Position numbers and translations under genes: made by a program
The notes under the pieces: model-generated
Databases searched by the model: none
Told to the model about the DNA's origin: nothing
Seen by the model: the letters and a program-made list of their open reading frames with translations, nothing else
Part shown: in pieces, positions 7,214 to 18,226 of the stretch
How positions within the stretch are numbered: position 1 is the first letter of the stretch
Layout: each line of letters begins with the position of its first letter
From: Phycisphaerales bacterium
GTDB lineage: Bacteria; Planctomycetota; Phycisphaerae; Tepidisphaerales; Tepidisphaeraceae
Assembly (NCBI GenBank): GCA_025361735.1
Contig: JANYKD010000055.1
Location: 1 to 64,000, forward strand
Reading direction: 5' to 3'
DNA: 64,000 nucleotides

Positions 7214-10144
7214 ATGCAAAAAGTCCTGAACCTTCTCGTCGTGGCGATGGCGGTCGTCTGGCCGAGTTTATTGGCTCACAGGCTGTGGGCGGCGGAGAAG
7301 CCTGAGCAAGCGGCCCAGGCCGCCCCGAACAACACGAAGGAACTAGAAGCCCGCGTGGCGGGCTTACGCCGACAGTACGCGCCGTTTCTCGAGAGCCGGC
7401 CGGCCGCCGCGAATCTGCGCCAACGACAAGACCTCTGCGGCGACGACTGGCTGACGAAGTTCGAAATCAAGCGCGTGTCGGACAAACCGGCCCTGTCGCT
7501 GGCGGCGCGTCCCGAATCGCCCGGCTGGGAGAAGGCCGACCTCGACCCGAGGGGCTGGGAGCGGACCAGCGTCCCCGAATGGCGCTACGACATCCTCGCC
7601 AGGACGCAGCCCGCATCGTGCATCCTCTGGTATCGTAAGACCTTCGCCGCCAAACTCCCGGCCGCCGGCCAGCGTGTCTTTCTCGTCTTCGAGGGCGTGG
7701 ACTGGGAAGCGGAAGTATGGCTCAACGGCAAGCGGCTGGGCGGCCACAGCGTCTACTTCGAGCCGTTTCGCTTTGACGTAACGGGGATCATCGCCGAACG
7801 GAACATGCTCGGGGTACGCATCATCGACGGGCCGCAATTCGGCGAGCCCGCGGCCTTTTGGACGGTGTTTCCCGTGCCGTCCGCAACCGAACAACGCTAT
7901 GTGCGCGACCGGGCGCGTTCGCTGGCGGGCCTCAAGAACGGCGATTCGCACAACGGCAGCGGCTACGGGATCCATCGTGACGTCTATCTGGAAACGACCG
8001 CCCCGGCCGTGGTCAGCAACGTGCGGGCGCGCGGCTATCCCGCCAAGGGCGACGCCGTGGTTCAGGTCGAAACCGACGTCACCGGCGACAAACCGGCAAA
8101 GGTCAAGGTGGAACTACTGCCGGAGAATTTCGCAGGCCCAGCCTTCAGCCGCGACGTGCCGTTTGCTCCGGCGGCGACCGGCGGGCAAACGGTGACGGTA
8201 CCGATGCCCGACGCCCGACGCTGGTCGCCGGCAACGCCGTGGCTCTACCGCTGCCGCGTGAGTCTGCTGGACGGCACCGGCCGCGCTGTGGATGTGCGTG
8301 ACGTGGTTTTCGGCCACCGCACCTTCGACATGGTCAGCGAACTTCATCGGCGCCCGGGGTTGCAGCCCGGCGCGCTCCTGCTGGACGGCGAGCCGCTGTT
8401 CCTGCGCGGCGCGAACATTCAGGGCCTCAACGCGCTCTGGCTCTGGGGCGAACGCGACAAGCTGCTGGACATCCTGCTGCTATTGAAGGCGGCGGATTTC
8501 AACGCCGTCCGTTCCTGCCAGCATATGACCTTCCCCGAGGTGCGCGAGTTGCAGGACCGGCTTGGCATCATGTCACAACAGGATGTGGGCAGCCGTTATC
8601 CCAAGCTCGGCGAGCAGGTCCGGCCCGGCCTGCTCAACGCCTCCGCCGCCATCGCCCGCGCCTGCTACAACAATCCGGGCGTCGTCCTGCTCTCCTTCGC
8701 CAACGAGACAGATTTCGATCCGACCGACATGCTCTGCGCCGCCCTGGCGGTCGATCCGGATCGCCTGTTCAAGCCCATCAGCGGCCATCCCCATGGCGGC
8801 TCGGCCCACCCGAATACGGGGAAATCGGGTTATACCCTGACGGACGATCTCTGGTCGCACGTCATTGACGACGTCCATCCTTACTGGGGCTGGTATGGGT
8901 TTGCGGGCAAGGTCGCGCAGTGGTGCCAGGTGCTGCCGCCGGATCGGATGGTGACGGTCGGCGAATACGGCAGCGAAGCGCTCGACGGCTACGAAACCAT
9001 GTCCCGCTATCCCGCCGACTGGGGGCCGCGCCCGCCGCAGGATGCCGACGTGCTCTGGGGCCAGGTGCAGGTGACCAGGAACGATGTCCGTCAACAGGTG
9101 GGCATGCGCGGACGCCGGCCGGCCAATCTGGGCGAGTACATCGCGGCGAGCCAGAATTACCAGTACGACCAGCTCGCCGAGGTGACCAAGTCATGGCGCA
9201 TCTCCGCTCGCCGCGTGGCGGGCTACTTCCAGTTCCATTTCGTTGACGTACTACCGGCCAACTGGCCCAAGTCGATCGTCAGCCACGACCTGACGCCCAA
9301 GCGCGGCTACTTCGCCATGGCCCAGGTCAACCAGCCACTCGTGCCCTTGCCGAGGCTGGTCAAGGGCGGCCGGGCGATGGAACTTTGGGCCGCCAATGAC
9401 CTGCCGCAGACTCATCGCGGCTGCCGCATCCGCTGGCAGGTTCTGCGGAAGGGTAAGACGCTCGCTGAAGGAACGCAGGCGGTGGACGTGCCGGCATCAG
9501 ATGCCGTGCTGGCGGGCGTGGCCGATTTGTCGACGCTGCCCAAGGATGCGGATCTGGTGGAACTGCAACTGACGCTGGACAGCAACGACGGTCACCGGCT
9601 GGCGGTCTACACCCAGGAAGTGTTTCTTCCCAACTGGATCACGCATGATGTATCCTCTGCCGTTCGCGAGCAGGCCGCGGCCTGGGTCGAAGCTGAAACG
9701 GCCGCCACCGGCGCTGAGGCGGGATTGCGAACCGACTCCAGTAAGGCCGACATGGCCAGCGGCGGGCAGAACCTGGCCGTGGATGCCGACAAGCACCCGG
9801 CGCTGGCGGCACGGTGGAAGCTGTCGCTCGGCGCCGCACTCGATAGGCCCGAGTTGCTGATACGTCACGCCAGCGAGAAGCCGGTCGAGATACGGATCCT
9901 TCTGTCGGGAAATCCCGTGGGCACGGCTTCCCTGGAACCAACGGGCGGCTGGGGCTACAAGAACGACGACTGGGCATGGAGCGCGATCCCGCTGCCGGGC
10001 GCGCTCGCCGCGGGCGATGTTGAGGTCCGCATCGAGTTTCTCAACCGCACGCCGGTTACTCTCGACTGCCTCGCCCTCGCTTCCGCCGCCGCGCGGCCGC
10101 CCAGGACGCGCGTCGTCACGATGGCCGCGCCAATCAAACGGTGA
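7214..10144 (+). CDS. Secreted glycoside hydrolase family 2-like enzyme
   Basis: Signal peptide; WYRKTFAAKLPAAGQRVFLVFEGVDWEAEVWLNGKRLGGHSVYFEPFRFDVT sugar-binding domain; RGANIQGLNALW; LLSFANETD catalytic-barrel region. Confidence 0.85.
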   Translation: MQKVLNLLVVAMAVVWPSLLAHRLWAAEKPEQAAQAAPNNTKELEARVAGLRRQYAPFLESRPAAANLRQRQDLCGDDWLTKFEIKRVSDKPALSLAARPESPGWEKADLDPRGWERTSVPEWRYDILARTQPASCILWYRKTFAAKLPAAGQRVFLVFEGVDWEAEVWLNGKRLGGHSVYFEPFRFDVTGIIAERNMLGVRIIDGPQFGEPAAFWTVFPVPSATEQRYVRDRARSLAGLKNGDSHNGSGYGIHRDVYLETTAPAVVSNVRARGYPAKGDAVVQVETDVTGDKPAKVKVELLPENFAGPAFSRDVPFAPAATGGQTVTVPMPDARRWSPATPWLYRCRVSLLDGTGRAVDVRDVVFGHRTFDMVSELHRRPGLQPGALLLDGEPLFLRGANIQGLNALWLWGERDKLLDILLLLKAADFNAVRSCQHMTFPEVRELQDRLGIMSQQDVGSRYPKLGEQVRPGLLNASAAIARACYNNPGVVLLSFANETDFDPTDMLCAALAVDPDRLFKPISGHPHGGSAHPNTGKSGYTLTDDLWSHVIDDVHPYWGWYGFAGKVAQWCQVLPPDRMVTVGEYGSEALDGYETMSRYPADWGPRPPQDADVLWGQVQVTRNDVRQQVGMRGRRPANLGEYIAASQNYQYDQLAEVTKSWRISARRVAGYFQFHFVDVLPANWPKSIVSHDLTPKRGYFAMAQVNQPLVPLPRLVKGGRAMELWAANDLPQTHRGCRIRWQVLRKGKTLAEGTQAVDVPASDAVLAGVADLSTLPKDADLVELQLTLDSNDGHRLAVYTQEVFLPNWITHDVSSAVREQAAAWVEAETAATGAEAGLRTDSSKADMASGGQNLAVDADKHPALAARWKLSLGAALDRPELLIRHASEKPVEIRILLSGNPVGTASLEPTGGWGYKNDDWAWSAIPLPGALAAGDVEVRIEFLNRTPVTLDCLALASAAARPPRTRVVTMAAPIKR

Positions 10145-10310
10145 AACCTGGACCAACCTCTTTCGTTCGCACGGAACTTGGGTCCGCCGAAAACATCCTG
10201 CTCCTGGCGAACGATGGCGGGCGGTGCCAGCCCCCACAGGAAGATTTCGGTCTTGACTTGTGCGCTCAACGCTTTAGCTTGCCCGGCAGACGGTTTTTGA
10301 AAGGACCTGA

Positions 10311-11951
10311 ATGCCTCATCCCATGGCCGGAAAACCCGCAACCGCGGACATGCTCATCGACGTCGCCAAACTCAACGGCGAATACCTCTCGCGCAAGCCC
10401 GACGTGGCCGACGTCAACCAGCTTGTCTCCTTCGGCACGTCCGGCCATCGCGGCACGCCGGGGAACGGGTCGTTCACGGAGGCGCACATCCTGGCGATCA
10501 CCCAGGCCATCTGCGAGCACCGCAAGTCCAAGGGCATCACCGGGCCGCTCTTTCTCGGCAAGGACACGCACGCGCTTTCCGATGCGGCACAGCGGACGGC
10601 TCTGGAAGTGCTGGCGGCCAACGGCGTGGAGACGTTCATCCAGGAGCACAACGGCGTCACGCCGACGCCGGTCGTGTCGCGCGAGATTCTCGTCTATAAC
10701 CACGGCCGCAAGAGCGCGTGGGCGGATGGGATCCTCATTACGCCCTCGCACAACCCCCCTGCTGATGGCGGGTTCAAGTACAACCCGCCCAACGGCGGGC
10801 CGGCCGATACGGACGTGACGTCGGTCGTGCAGGATCGTGCCAACGAGCTGCTCAAGGCCGGCAATCGCGATGTAAAACGGATCACCTACGAGACCGCTTT
10901 CAAGGCGGCGACCACGCACGAGCACGACTATATCCGGCCATACGTGAAGGACCTGACGCACGTCATCGACATGGCGGCCATTCGCTCGGCGCGGCTGAGG
11001 ATTGGCATCGATCCGCTGGGCGGGGCGGCCGTCCACTACTGGCAACCCGTGGCCGAGATCTTCGGGCTGGACATCAAGGTTGTGAACCCGGGCATCGATC
11101 CGACCTTCGGCTTCATGACCGTGGACCACGACGGCAAGATTCGCATGGACTGCTCGAGCCCGTTCGCGATGGCCGGGTTGGTGAAACTCAAGGACCAGTT
11201 CGACATTGCCTTCGGCAACGACCCGGACTCCGACCGGCACGGCATCGTGACGCGCTCGACGGGACTGATGAACCCCAATCACTATCTGGCGGTCGCGATC
11301 CAGTATCTGCTGGGCCACCGCCCGCAATGGCCGGCCGAGGCGGCGGTCGGCAAGACGCTGGTCAGTTCGAGCCTGATCGACCGCGTGGTGGCGTCGCTGG
11401 GCCGGAAGCTGAGCGAAGTGCCGGTGGGATTCAAGTATTTCGTGCAGGGGCTCTTCGACGGCTCGTATTGCTTCGGCGGCGAGGAGTCGGCCGGGGCATC
11501 GTTCCTGCGGCGCGATGGCACGGTGTGGACGACCGACAAGGACGGGCTGATCCTGGGCCTTCTGGCGGCCGAGATCACCGCCGTCACGGGCAAGGACCCC
11601 GGCGAGCATTACCAGGCGCTGACGGCGAAGTTCGGCACGCCGTACTACACGCGCATCGACGCCCCGGCCACGCCGGCGCAGAAGAGCACGCTCAAGAAAC
11701 TGTCGCCGGAGAATGTCACCGCGACCACGCTGGCCGGCGAGAACATCACCGCCCGGCTCACGCGGGCTCCGGGCAACGACGAGCCCGTCGGCGGGTTGAA
11801 GGTGACCACGCAGAACGGCTGGTTCGCCGCCCGGCCGAGCGGCACGGAGAACATCTATAAGCTGTACGCCGAGAGCTTCACCAGCCAGCAGCACTTGCAG
11901 AAGATCGTGGACGAAGCTCAGCAGATTGTGCTGCGGTCACTCGGCGGGTAA
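10311..11951 (+). CDS. pgm: Phosphoglucomutase (alpha-D-glucose phosphate-specific)
   Basis: [74 protein letters not shown]. Confidence 0.95.
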   Translation: MPHPMAGKPATADMLIDVAKLNGEYLSRKPDVADVNQLVSFGTSGHRGTPGNGSFTEAHILAITQAICEHRKSKGITGPLFLGKDTHALSDAAQRTALEVLAANGVETFIQEHNGVTPTPVVSREILVYNHGRKSAWADGILITPSHNPPADGGFKYNPPNGGPADTDVTSVVQDRANELLKAGNRDVKRITYETAFKAATTHEHDYIRPYVKDLTHVIDMAAIRSARLRIGIDPLGGAAVHYWQPVAEIFGLDIKVVNPGIDPTFGFMTVDHDGKIRMDCSSPFAMAGLVKLKDQFDIAFGNDPDSDRHGIVTRSTGLMNPNHYLAVAIQYLLGHRPQWPAEAAVGKTLVSSSLIDRVVASLGRKLSEVPVGFKYFVQGLFDGSYCFGGEESAGASFLRRDGTVWTTDKDGLILGLLAAEITAVTGKDPGEHYQALTAKFGTPYYTRIDAPATPAQKSTLKKLSPENVTATTLAGENITARLTRAPGNDEPVGGLKVTTQNGWFAARPSGTENIYKLYAESFTSQQHLQKIVDEAQQIVLRSLGG

Positions 11952-11994
11952 TCGACGGTGCTATGATGTGGGTTGTATCCGGGAAGGATAGGTC

Positions 11995-12321
11995 ATGGTT
12001 GAGATTCAACAGAACAACGACACGGTCGTGGTGACACTCGGCGGTGATTTCGGCCAGCCCGAGGCCGACATTCTCGACCAGAAACTTCCGCCGCTGGCCG
12101 AGCAGAAGCCGCGGCTGGTGGTTTTCGATCTGAGCGGCGTCACACTGATGGCGTCGGTGGCGCTGGGGGCGATTCTGGCGGTCAACCGATCCATCCGCAA
12201 GTACGGCGGCAAAGTGCGCCTGGCCGCGCCGGGACGAAATGTGCTGGGAGCGCTGCGGTTCACGCGGATTGACGACATCCTGGAAATCTGCGCTTCGGTG
12301 GACGCGGCAGTGGGAGGGTGA
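11995..12321 (+). CDS. STAS-domain protein (anti-sigma factor antagonist-like)
   Basis: VVFDLSGVTLMASVALGAILAVNRSIRKYGGKVRLAAPGRNVLGALRFTRIDDILEI. Confidence 0.85.
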   Translation: MVEIQQNNDTVVVTLGGDFGQPEADILDQKLPPLAEQKPRLVVFDLSGVTLMASVALGAILAVNRSIRKYGGKVRLAAPGRNVLGALRFTRIDDILEICASVDAAVGG

Positions 12322-12345
12322 GATTCGCCGGCGCTGTGCGGCTCA

Positions 12346-13314
12346 TCAGCCGTGTGCATTGGCCGACCCCGATTGCGGGACGAGCAATTTCCCCGCGCGA
12401 TGCCAGTACTCGTCGCCAAGGCCCAGGCGCCGCTTGGCCAGCACGTCGCGGCGCATCCAGTTGGGTTCGCACATCAGTTCGAGCGATTCGATCGTCCCCA
12501 GATGCGACGCGGGCGGGATGGAGATGATCGGCCAGTCGCTGCCATGGACGAGCCGGTTGCGGGCGATGGCGTCTTCCAACAGGGCGTCCCAGCCATGCCA
12601 GCGCGAGGGGAGATTCAACGCGGCGGTGTCGCCATAAAACTTTTCGTAGGCGTGGGTCATGGCGATGAACTCGCGGATGTACGTGCGCTCGCGCGGTGAG
12701 GAACGCGTGGCGCAGTGGGCGGCGATGACGGTGACGCCGCGCTGCAACGCGGGGACGAGCAATCGCGGGTCGGCCGTTTGTGGACTGAGCACGGGCAGGG
12801 CCTGCTCGCCGCCGGTGTGGCTGAGCAGCGGCAGGCCGTGATGGGCCATGACCTCGTACAGCGGGAAACAAACCGGGTCGGAGGGGTCGAAGCCCTGGGT
12901 CAGGGGGAGCCATTTCATCAGCACGGCGCCGGCCGCGATGCAGCGTTCGAGTTCCTGCACGGCGTCCTTGCGATAGGGGTTCACCGAACAGCCGAAGAGC
13001 ATCTTGCGATGGCGGCGGCAGAGCTCGATGACGTAGTCGTTGGTGACGTGGAGATGGGTGTTGGCCGGGTCGAACTCGCCGGAATCGGTGTAGACCGCGT
13101 CAAAGGCCAGCACGACGGCGGCGTCGAGTTCGGGGGTGCCGAGGATGGTGTCGGCAAGCTGTTGCTCGATCTGGCGCTCCGTGCGTTCATCCGCGCCGCG
13201 AATGCCGAGGCACCAGCGCATGAAACGAAACGGCAGCGAATCGAGCAGATGGCGGGACATCAGACCGTGGGCCGGGGTGAAGGCGGAGACGTGGGTGTGG
13301 ACATCGATACGCAT
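12346..13314 (-). CDS. Amidohydrolase family (TIM-barrel metal-dependent hydrolase)
   Basis: MRIDVHTHVS; LLSHTGGEQ; HGSDWP motifs. Confidence 0.85.
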   Translation of the reverse strand: MRIDVHTHVSAFTPAHGLMSRHLLDSLPFRFMRWCLGIRGADERTERQIEQQLADTILGTPELDAAVVLAFDAVYTDSGEFDPANTHLHVTNDYVIELCRRHRKMLFGCSVNPYRKDAVQELERCIAAGAVLMKWLPLTQGFDPSDPVCFPLYEVMAHHGLPLLSHTGGEQALPVLSPQTADPRLLVPALQRGVTVIAAHCATRSSPRERTYIREFIAMTHAYEKFYGDTAALNLPSRWHGWDALLEDAIARNRLVHGSDWPIISIPPASHLGTIESLELMCEPNWMRRDVLAKRRLGLGDEYWHRAGKLLVPQSGSANAHG

Positions 13315-13408
13315 CGGAGCACCTGGGGGAAATTCGAAATCCGAAACTCGAAAACCGAATGAAATCCGAATGACGAACTGGTTCGGGAACGACACAGTTC
13401 AGGTCACA

Positions 13409-13521
13409 CGGAGATGCTTCGCTGCGCTCTGCATGACGCTCCTAAGGTGGACACAAGCATGGCGCAAGTCCATCGCACGTTGCGCTCGCGAACGGAGATG
13501 CTTCGCTGCGCTCTGCATGAC
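13409..13521. repeat. Pair of exact 29-bp direct repeats cggagatgcttcgctgcgctctgcatgac
   Basis: Copies at 13409-13437 and 13493-13521. Confidence 0.9.
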
Positions 13522-13537
13522 ACGCCCTGCCTTCCGA

Positions 13538-15010
13538 TCACACATCCAACTCCCGGAACCGGGCGTAGGCACTGTCCCATTTAGCGGTGTCCTTGGGTTC
13601 GTACCGTTTGACCGGGAAGCTGGCGCGGATGATCTGGCGGATCTCGGCCAGGGACTTGACCTTGCCGACGGCCATCGCCTGCACCAGCACGTTGCCGATA
13701 GCGGTGGCTTCGACGGGGCCGGTGATGACCGGGCGGCCGCAGGCGTCGGCGGTCATCTGGTTGAGCAGCTCGTTCTGCGAGCCGCCGCCGACGATGTGGA
13801 TCGTGCGGATCTTCTTGCCGCGGATATCTTCCAGGGCCTCGATGGTCTTGCGATAGGTGACGGCCAGGCTTTCGAGAATGCAGCGGGCCATTTCGCCCTT
13901 GCCGGCCGGGGGTGTCTGGCGGGTTTGCATGCAGTAATTCTCGATCTTGATGGGCATGTCGCCGGGCGACAGGATGGGACGGTGCTCGAGGTTGAGCAGC
14001 GAGCCGAACTGCTTGGACGCGAACGCCATGTTGGCGATCTCGGCGTAGCTCAGTTCCTCGCCGTTGCGCGTCCAGTGGCGGCGGCATTCCTGCAGCGGCC
14101 AGAGGCCCATGATGTTTTTCAGGAAGCGCGTCGTGCCGCCGACGCCACCTTCGTTGGTGTAGTTGTACTCGGCGACCTTGTCATTGATGATCGGGGCGGG
14201 CAGTTCCAGGCCCATGAGCGACCAGGTGCCGGAACTGATGTAGCACCAGTCGTCGCCCTCGGCGGGGACGGCCGCGACGGCGCTGCCAGTGTCGTGCGTG
14301 GCCGGGGCGATCACGGGGATGCCGCTGACGCCGCATTCGTCGGCCACTTCCTTGCGGATCGGGCCGAGCACCGTGCCCGCGGGCACGATTTCCGGCAGGA
14401 TGTGCGTCGGCAGTTGCAGTTGGTTGAGCAGATCAAACGCCCAGTTCTTGCGGCGCGGGTCGTACATCTGGCTGGTGCTGGTGATGCTGTATTCGCACTT
14501 GCGCACGCCCGTGAAGAGGAAGTTGAACAGGTCGGGCATGAAGAGCAGTGTCTCGGCCGCCTTGAGTGCGGATGAGCCGCTTTCCTGCATGGCGACGAGC
14601 TGGAAGAGCGAGTTGAACTGCATGAACTGGAGGCCGGTGGCCTCGAAGATGTCGCGTTTACTGACGCGTTGGAAGGTTCGCTCCATGACGCCGTCGGTGC
14701 GCGAGTCGCGGTACATGTACGGATTGCCGAGGATCTCGCCGCCCTTGCCGACGAGGCCGAAATCGACGCCCCAGGTGTCGACGCCGATGCCGTCGACCTG
14801 GACGCCGCCCGCCGTGGCTTTGCGCAGCCCGGTTTTGATTCCTTCCCACTGGGACAGCAGGTTCCAGTGCAGGTGGCCGTTGAGTTTGCCGTTGGGGTTG
14901 GCAAAGCGGTGTTTGTCTTCGAGCGTGAGCCTGCCGCCGCTGAGTGTGGCGAGCATAGCCCGGCCGGATTCGGCCCCAAAATCGAACGCGACGAACCTGC
15001 TGTCTGCCAT
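13538..15010 (-). CDS. rhaB: Rhamnulokinase (FGGY family)
   Basis: FVAFDFGAESGRAML; GIGVDTWGVDFGL; IHIVGGGSQNELLNQMTADACGRPVITGPVEATAIGN. Confidence 0.92.
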   Translation of the reverse strand: MADSRFVAFDFGAESGRAMLATLSGGRLTLEDKHRFANPNGKLNGHLHWNLLSQWEGIKTGLRKATAGGVQVDGIGVDTWGVDFGLVGKGGEILGNPYMYRDSRTDGVMERTFQRVSKRDIFEATGLQFMQFNSLFQLVAMQESGSSALKAAETLLFMPDLFNFLFTGVRKCEYSITSTSQMYDPRRKNWAFDLLNQLQLPTHILPEIVPAGTVLGPIRKEVADECGVSGIPVIAPATHDTGSAVAAVPAEGDDWCYISSGTWSLMGLELPAPIINDKVAEYNYTNEGGVGGTTRFLKNIMGLWPLQECRRHWTRNGEELSYAEIANMAFASKQFGSLLNLEHRPILSPGDMPIKIENYCMQTRQTPPAGKGEMARCILESLAVTYRKTIEALEDIRGKKIRTIHIVGGGSQNELLNQMTADACGRPVITGPVEATAIGNVLVQAMAVGKVKSLAEIRQIIRASFPVKRYEPKDTAKWDSAYARFRELDV

Positions 15011-15093
15011 GCGAGGTGCTCCCTTCAAAAATGACGTGGCGTATAGTAACCGGAGGCGGGGGAAGGCTCCACAGGCAGCGGCTCGGTCGTTAA

Positions 15094-15139
15094 AAACGAA
15101 GAGGATTAAACACGAAGACACGAAGGCACGAAGCGGGGC
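15094..15139 (+). repeat. Dispersed repeat gattaaacacgaagacacgaaggcacgaagcgg
   Basis: Matches reverse complement at about 61160-61195 and partly 61026-61056. Confidence 0.85.
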
Positions 15140-15542
15140 GTGGAGTTGGTGAACGTGTATGCTGGCGGACGCTCGGGTTGATGAGCTGGAAACACAAATA
15201 CGGATGAGAACACAGCGCGAGCTACGCCCGCAATCCAAGGCAGATAGAGGTAGAACAATGGGAGGTAAAAGATGAATCAGTTGGGTCGACGGTATTCATT
15301 TTTTTACCTGCCATGTTTTTGCCAGCGATCCGGCCTCCAGGCGGCTGAACTCGTCGCAAGCTACGACGATTCTGGTGGATTGTGTCACAGAGGAGGAAGC
15401 GGGAAAGGCGAATTGATACCGGCCTGGCGGACGAAGAACCGCGATCGGGAATCGCGGCTACAGAGAGGGCGGCCGGGGACGGCCGCGCTCCCAAGGGAAT
15501 CGTGCCTTTTTAGCTGAATCCCCGATTCGGCATCGCTAAGAT

Positions 15543-16826
15543 ATGGACATGAGACGGGGTTTGTACATCGCCCTGTTCTTGTGGGTCGGGCCGTGGGCCA
15601 TCGCCCTGGCTGGGGAGGTTTGTACGATCAGGATTGATGGGGCGATCGGGCCGGCAACGGCGAGCTATATTGCGCGAGCGATCAGCGACGCGTCCGCGCG
15701 GAACGCGGAGTGTCTGATCATCGGGCTGGATACGCCCGGGGGGCTGCTCGATTCGACCAAGGATATCGTGCGGGAGATGCTGGCGTCGCCTGTGCCGGTG
15801 GTGGTGTATGTGTCGCCGGCGGGCGCTGGCGCCACCAGCGCGGGGTGCTTTATCACCATGGCGGCCGATGTGGCGGCCATGGCGCCGGCGACGACCATCG
15901 GGGCGGCGCATCCCGTCGCCATCGGCGGCGGCAGCGAGCAGCAACTCAGCGACACCATGAAGGAAAAGCTGGAGAACTATTCCGTCAGCTATATCGAGGC
16001 CATCGCCAGCAAACGACAGCGGAATGTGGAGTGGGCGAAAGCATCCGTCAAAGAGAGCGCGAGCATCACCGCGGAGAAGGCGAAGGAACTGAAGGTGGTC
16101 GAGATCATTGCGGCCGACGAGCGGGATCTGCTGAGGCAGCTTGACGGGCGCGTGGTCAATGGCCGGACACTGCACACGGCGGGGGCGGCCGTGGTGGCGA
16201 TACCGCGGCAACTGAGCGAGAAATTGTTCCAGGCGCTGTGGCGGCCGGAATTGATGTTCATGCTGATGCTGGTGGCGATGTACGGGATCATCGGCGAGCT
16301 GTCCAACCCCGGGGCGATCCTGCCGGGCGTGGCCGGGGTGATCGCGCTGGTGCTGATGCTGTACATGTCGGCCATCCTGCCGGTGAACGTGGCGGGGCTG
16401 GCGCTGATCGGCGTGGCGATGGTGCTGTTTGTGATTGATGTGTTTGCGCCGACGCATGGGATCCTGACCGGCGGGGGCATCGTGGCGTTCTTCCTGGGCG
16501 GGCTGATGATGTTCGACCGGGCCGAGCCGCTGTGGCGGCTCTCGCTGGCGATGCTGATCCCGGCGACGGCGATCACCGCGGCGTTCTTCATATTTGTGGT
16601 GGGCGCGGGTCTGCGGGCGCAGTGGTTGCCGTCGCAGGTTGGCGTTCACACGCTGGTGGGCAAGATAGCGCCGGCACTGACGCCAATCGACCACGCGGGC
16701 GGGAAGATTTCGATCGAAGGGGAATACTGGAACGCGGTGGCGGCCGAACCGCTGGCGCAGGGAGTGCCGGTGGAGATCGTGGCCGTGAAGGGACTGACGC
16801 TGACGGTGCGTGCGAAACAGTCGTGA
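15543..16826 (+). CDS. NfeD-family ClpP-class membrane serine protease
   Basis: IDTPGG-type (GLDTPGGLLDSTKDIV), SAGAGATSAGCFI, TTIGAAHPV plus C-terminal TMs and NfeD beta-barrel. Confidence 0.9.
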   Translation: MDMRRGLYIALFLWVGPWAIALAGEVCTIRIDGAIGPATASYIARAISDASARNAECLIIGLDTPGGLLDSTKDIVREMLASPVPVVVYVSPAGAGATSAGCFITMAADVAAMAPATTIGAAHPVAIGGGSEQQLSDTMKEKLENYSVSYIEAIASKRQRNVEWAKASVKESASITAEKAKELKVVEIIAADERDLLRQLDGRVVNGRTLHTAGAAVVAIPRQLSEKLFQALWRPELMFMLMLVAMYGIIGELSNPGAILPGVAGVIALVLMLYMSAILPVNVAGLALIGVAMVLFVIDVFAPTHGILTGGGIVAFFLGGLMMFDRAEPLWRLSLAMLIPATAITAAFFIFVVGAGLRAQWLPSQVGVHTLVGKIAPALTPIDHAGGKISIEGEYWNAVAAEPLAQGVPVEIVAVKGLTLTVRAKQS

Positions 16827-16840
16827 ACGAAAGGATGACG

Positions 16841-17629
16841 ATGGACAAGCTGATAGCCATGCTTCCGTGGCTGGGTGTCGGGGTGGTGGCGCTGGCGGCG
16901 CTGCTGCCGCAGATGTTCCGCATTCTGCGCGAATACGAGCGGGCGGTGATCTTCCGGCTGGGCAAGCTGGTGGGGACCAAGGGCCCGGGACTGGTGGTGC
17001 TGATACCGTTCGTCGACCGCATGGTGCGGATGGATCTGCGCGTGGTGACGATCGATGTGGCCAGGCAGGAAGTCATGACCCGCGACAACGTGCCGGTGAC
17101 GGTGGACGCGGTGGTCTATTTCCGGGTGGTCGATCCGAGTGCGGCCGTGGTGAAGGTGGAGAACTTTCTGAAGGCGACTTCGCTCATCGCCCAGACAACG
17201 CTGCGCAGCGTGCTGGGCCAGGGCGAGTTGGATGAACTGCTGTCGCGCCGCGAGAAGGTGAACCTGACGCTGCAGGAGATCATCGACCGGCACACGGATC
17301 CGTGGGGGGTGAAGGTGGTGTCGGTGGAGGTGCGCGATGTGGTCCTGCCCGACAGCATGAAGCGTGCCATGGCCAAGCAGGCCGAGACCGAGCGTGAGCG
17401 GCGGGCGAAGATCATCAATGCCGAGGGCGAATACCAGGCGGCCGAGAAGCTGGTGATGGCGGCCACGTTGATCGCCCCCCAGCCGATCGCCCTGCAGTTG
17501 CGCTATCTGCAGACGATGGCTGAAATGGCCAGTGAGCACAACACGACGACAATCATTCCGTTCCCGATTGAACTGTTCACGGCGTTTATGAAACCCCAGG
17601 CCGCTGGGCCGCCGGCGAAACAGGAGTAA
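16841..17629 (+). CDS. SPFH/stomatin-family protein (slipin)
   Basis: EYERAVIFRLGKLVGTKGPGLVVLIPFVDRMVRMDLRVVTIDVARQEVMTRDNVPVTVDAVVYFRV; AAGG SD-like before ATG; adjacent to NfeD as is usual. Confidence 0.93.
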   Translation: MDKLIAMLPWLGVGVVALAALLPQMFRILREYERAVIFRLGKLVGTKGPGLVVLIPFVDRMVRMDLRVVTIDVARQEVMTRDNVPVTVDAVVYFRVVDPSAAVVKVENFLKATSLIAQTTLRSVLGQGELDELLSRREKVNLTLQEIIDRHTDPWGVKVVSVEVRDVVLPDSMKRAMAKQAETERERRAKIINAEGEYQAAEKLVMAATLIAPQPIALQLRYLQTMAEMASEHNTTTIIPFPIELFTAFMKPQAAGPPAKQE

Positions 17630-17655
17630 CCCAACCAAGCCCAAAGGAGGCCGTT

Positions 17656-18123
17656 ATGCCAGTCAGAACAATGAAGGAGTTCCTGGATAAGGAAGGGATC
17701 AAATACGTGTCGATCATCCATTCGCCGGCCTTCACGGCCGCCGAGACGGCGGCCACGGCGCACATCCACGGGCAGTCGCTGGCCAAGGTGGTGATGGTCA
17801 GGCTCGACGGAGACATGGCGATGGTGGTGGTGCCATCGACGAAGAAGGTTGACGTGGCCTTGTTGCGCGAGGTGACGGGGGCCGCGGAGGTGGACATCGC
17901 CACGGAGAAACAGTTCCGCGACCTGTTCCCCGATTGCGAAGCGGGAGCGATGCCGCCGTTCGGGAATCTATACAACATGGAGACGTATGTCTCGGCCGAC
18001 CTGACCGAGAACGAGGAGATCGTCTTCAACGCCGGATCGCACACGGAGCTCGTGAAAATGTCGTATGTCGATTTCGAGAGGCTGGTGAATCCGCGCGTGC
18101 TGGTCGGGTCGGCGTGGCACTAA
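17656..18123 (+). CDS. YbaK/ProX-type aminoacyl-tRNA deacylase domain protein
   Basis: AAETAATAHIHGQSLAKVVMVRLDG...GAMPPFGNLYNMETYVSADL. Confidence 0.88.
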   Translation: MPVRTMKEFLDKEGIKYVSIIHSPAFTAAETAATAHIHGQSLAKVVMVRLDGDMAMVVVPSTKKVDVALLREVTGAAEVDIATEKQFRDLFPDCEAGAMPPFGNLYNMETYVSADLTENEEIVFNAGSHTELVKMSYVDFERLVNPRVLVGSAWH

Positions 18124-18153
18124 GGAAACATGCAGAAACAACTTCGCAGAATA

Positions 18154-18222
18154 CCCTCGCCCCAACCCTCTCCCGGAGGGAGAGGGAGCAGGAGGAGCGC
18201 GGAATTGTTCTTGCGCGACCAC
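18154..18222 (+). repeat. Dispersed repeat family B, short form
   Basis: ccccaaccctctcccggagggagagggagcaggaggagcgcggaattgttcttgcg. Confidence 0.85.
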
Positions 18223-18226
18223 TAAC

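Noticed and set aside
10266-11894. 542-aa minus-strand ORF antisense to pgm
   Set aside because: Shadow ORF; pgm motifs are unambiguous on the plus strand
12715-13362. Plus-strand ORF over amidohydrolase gene
   Set aside because: Shadow ORF; glycine/valine/glutamate-rich reverse-frame composition
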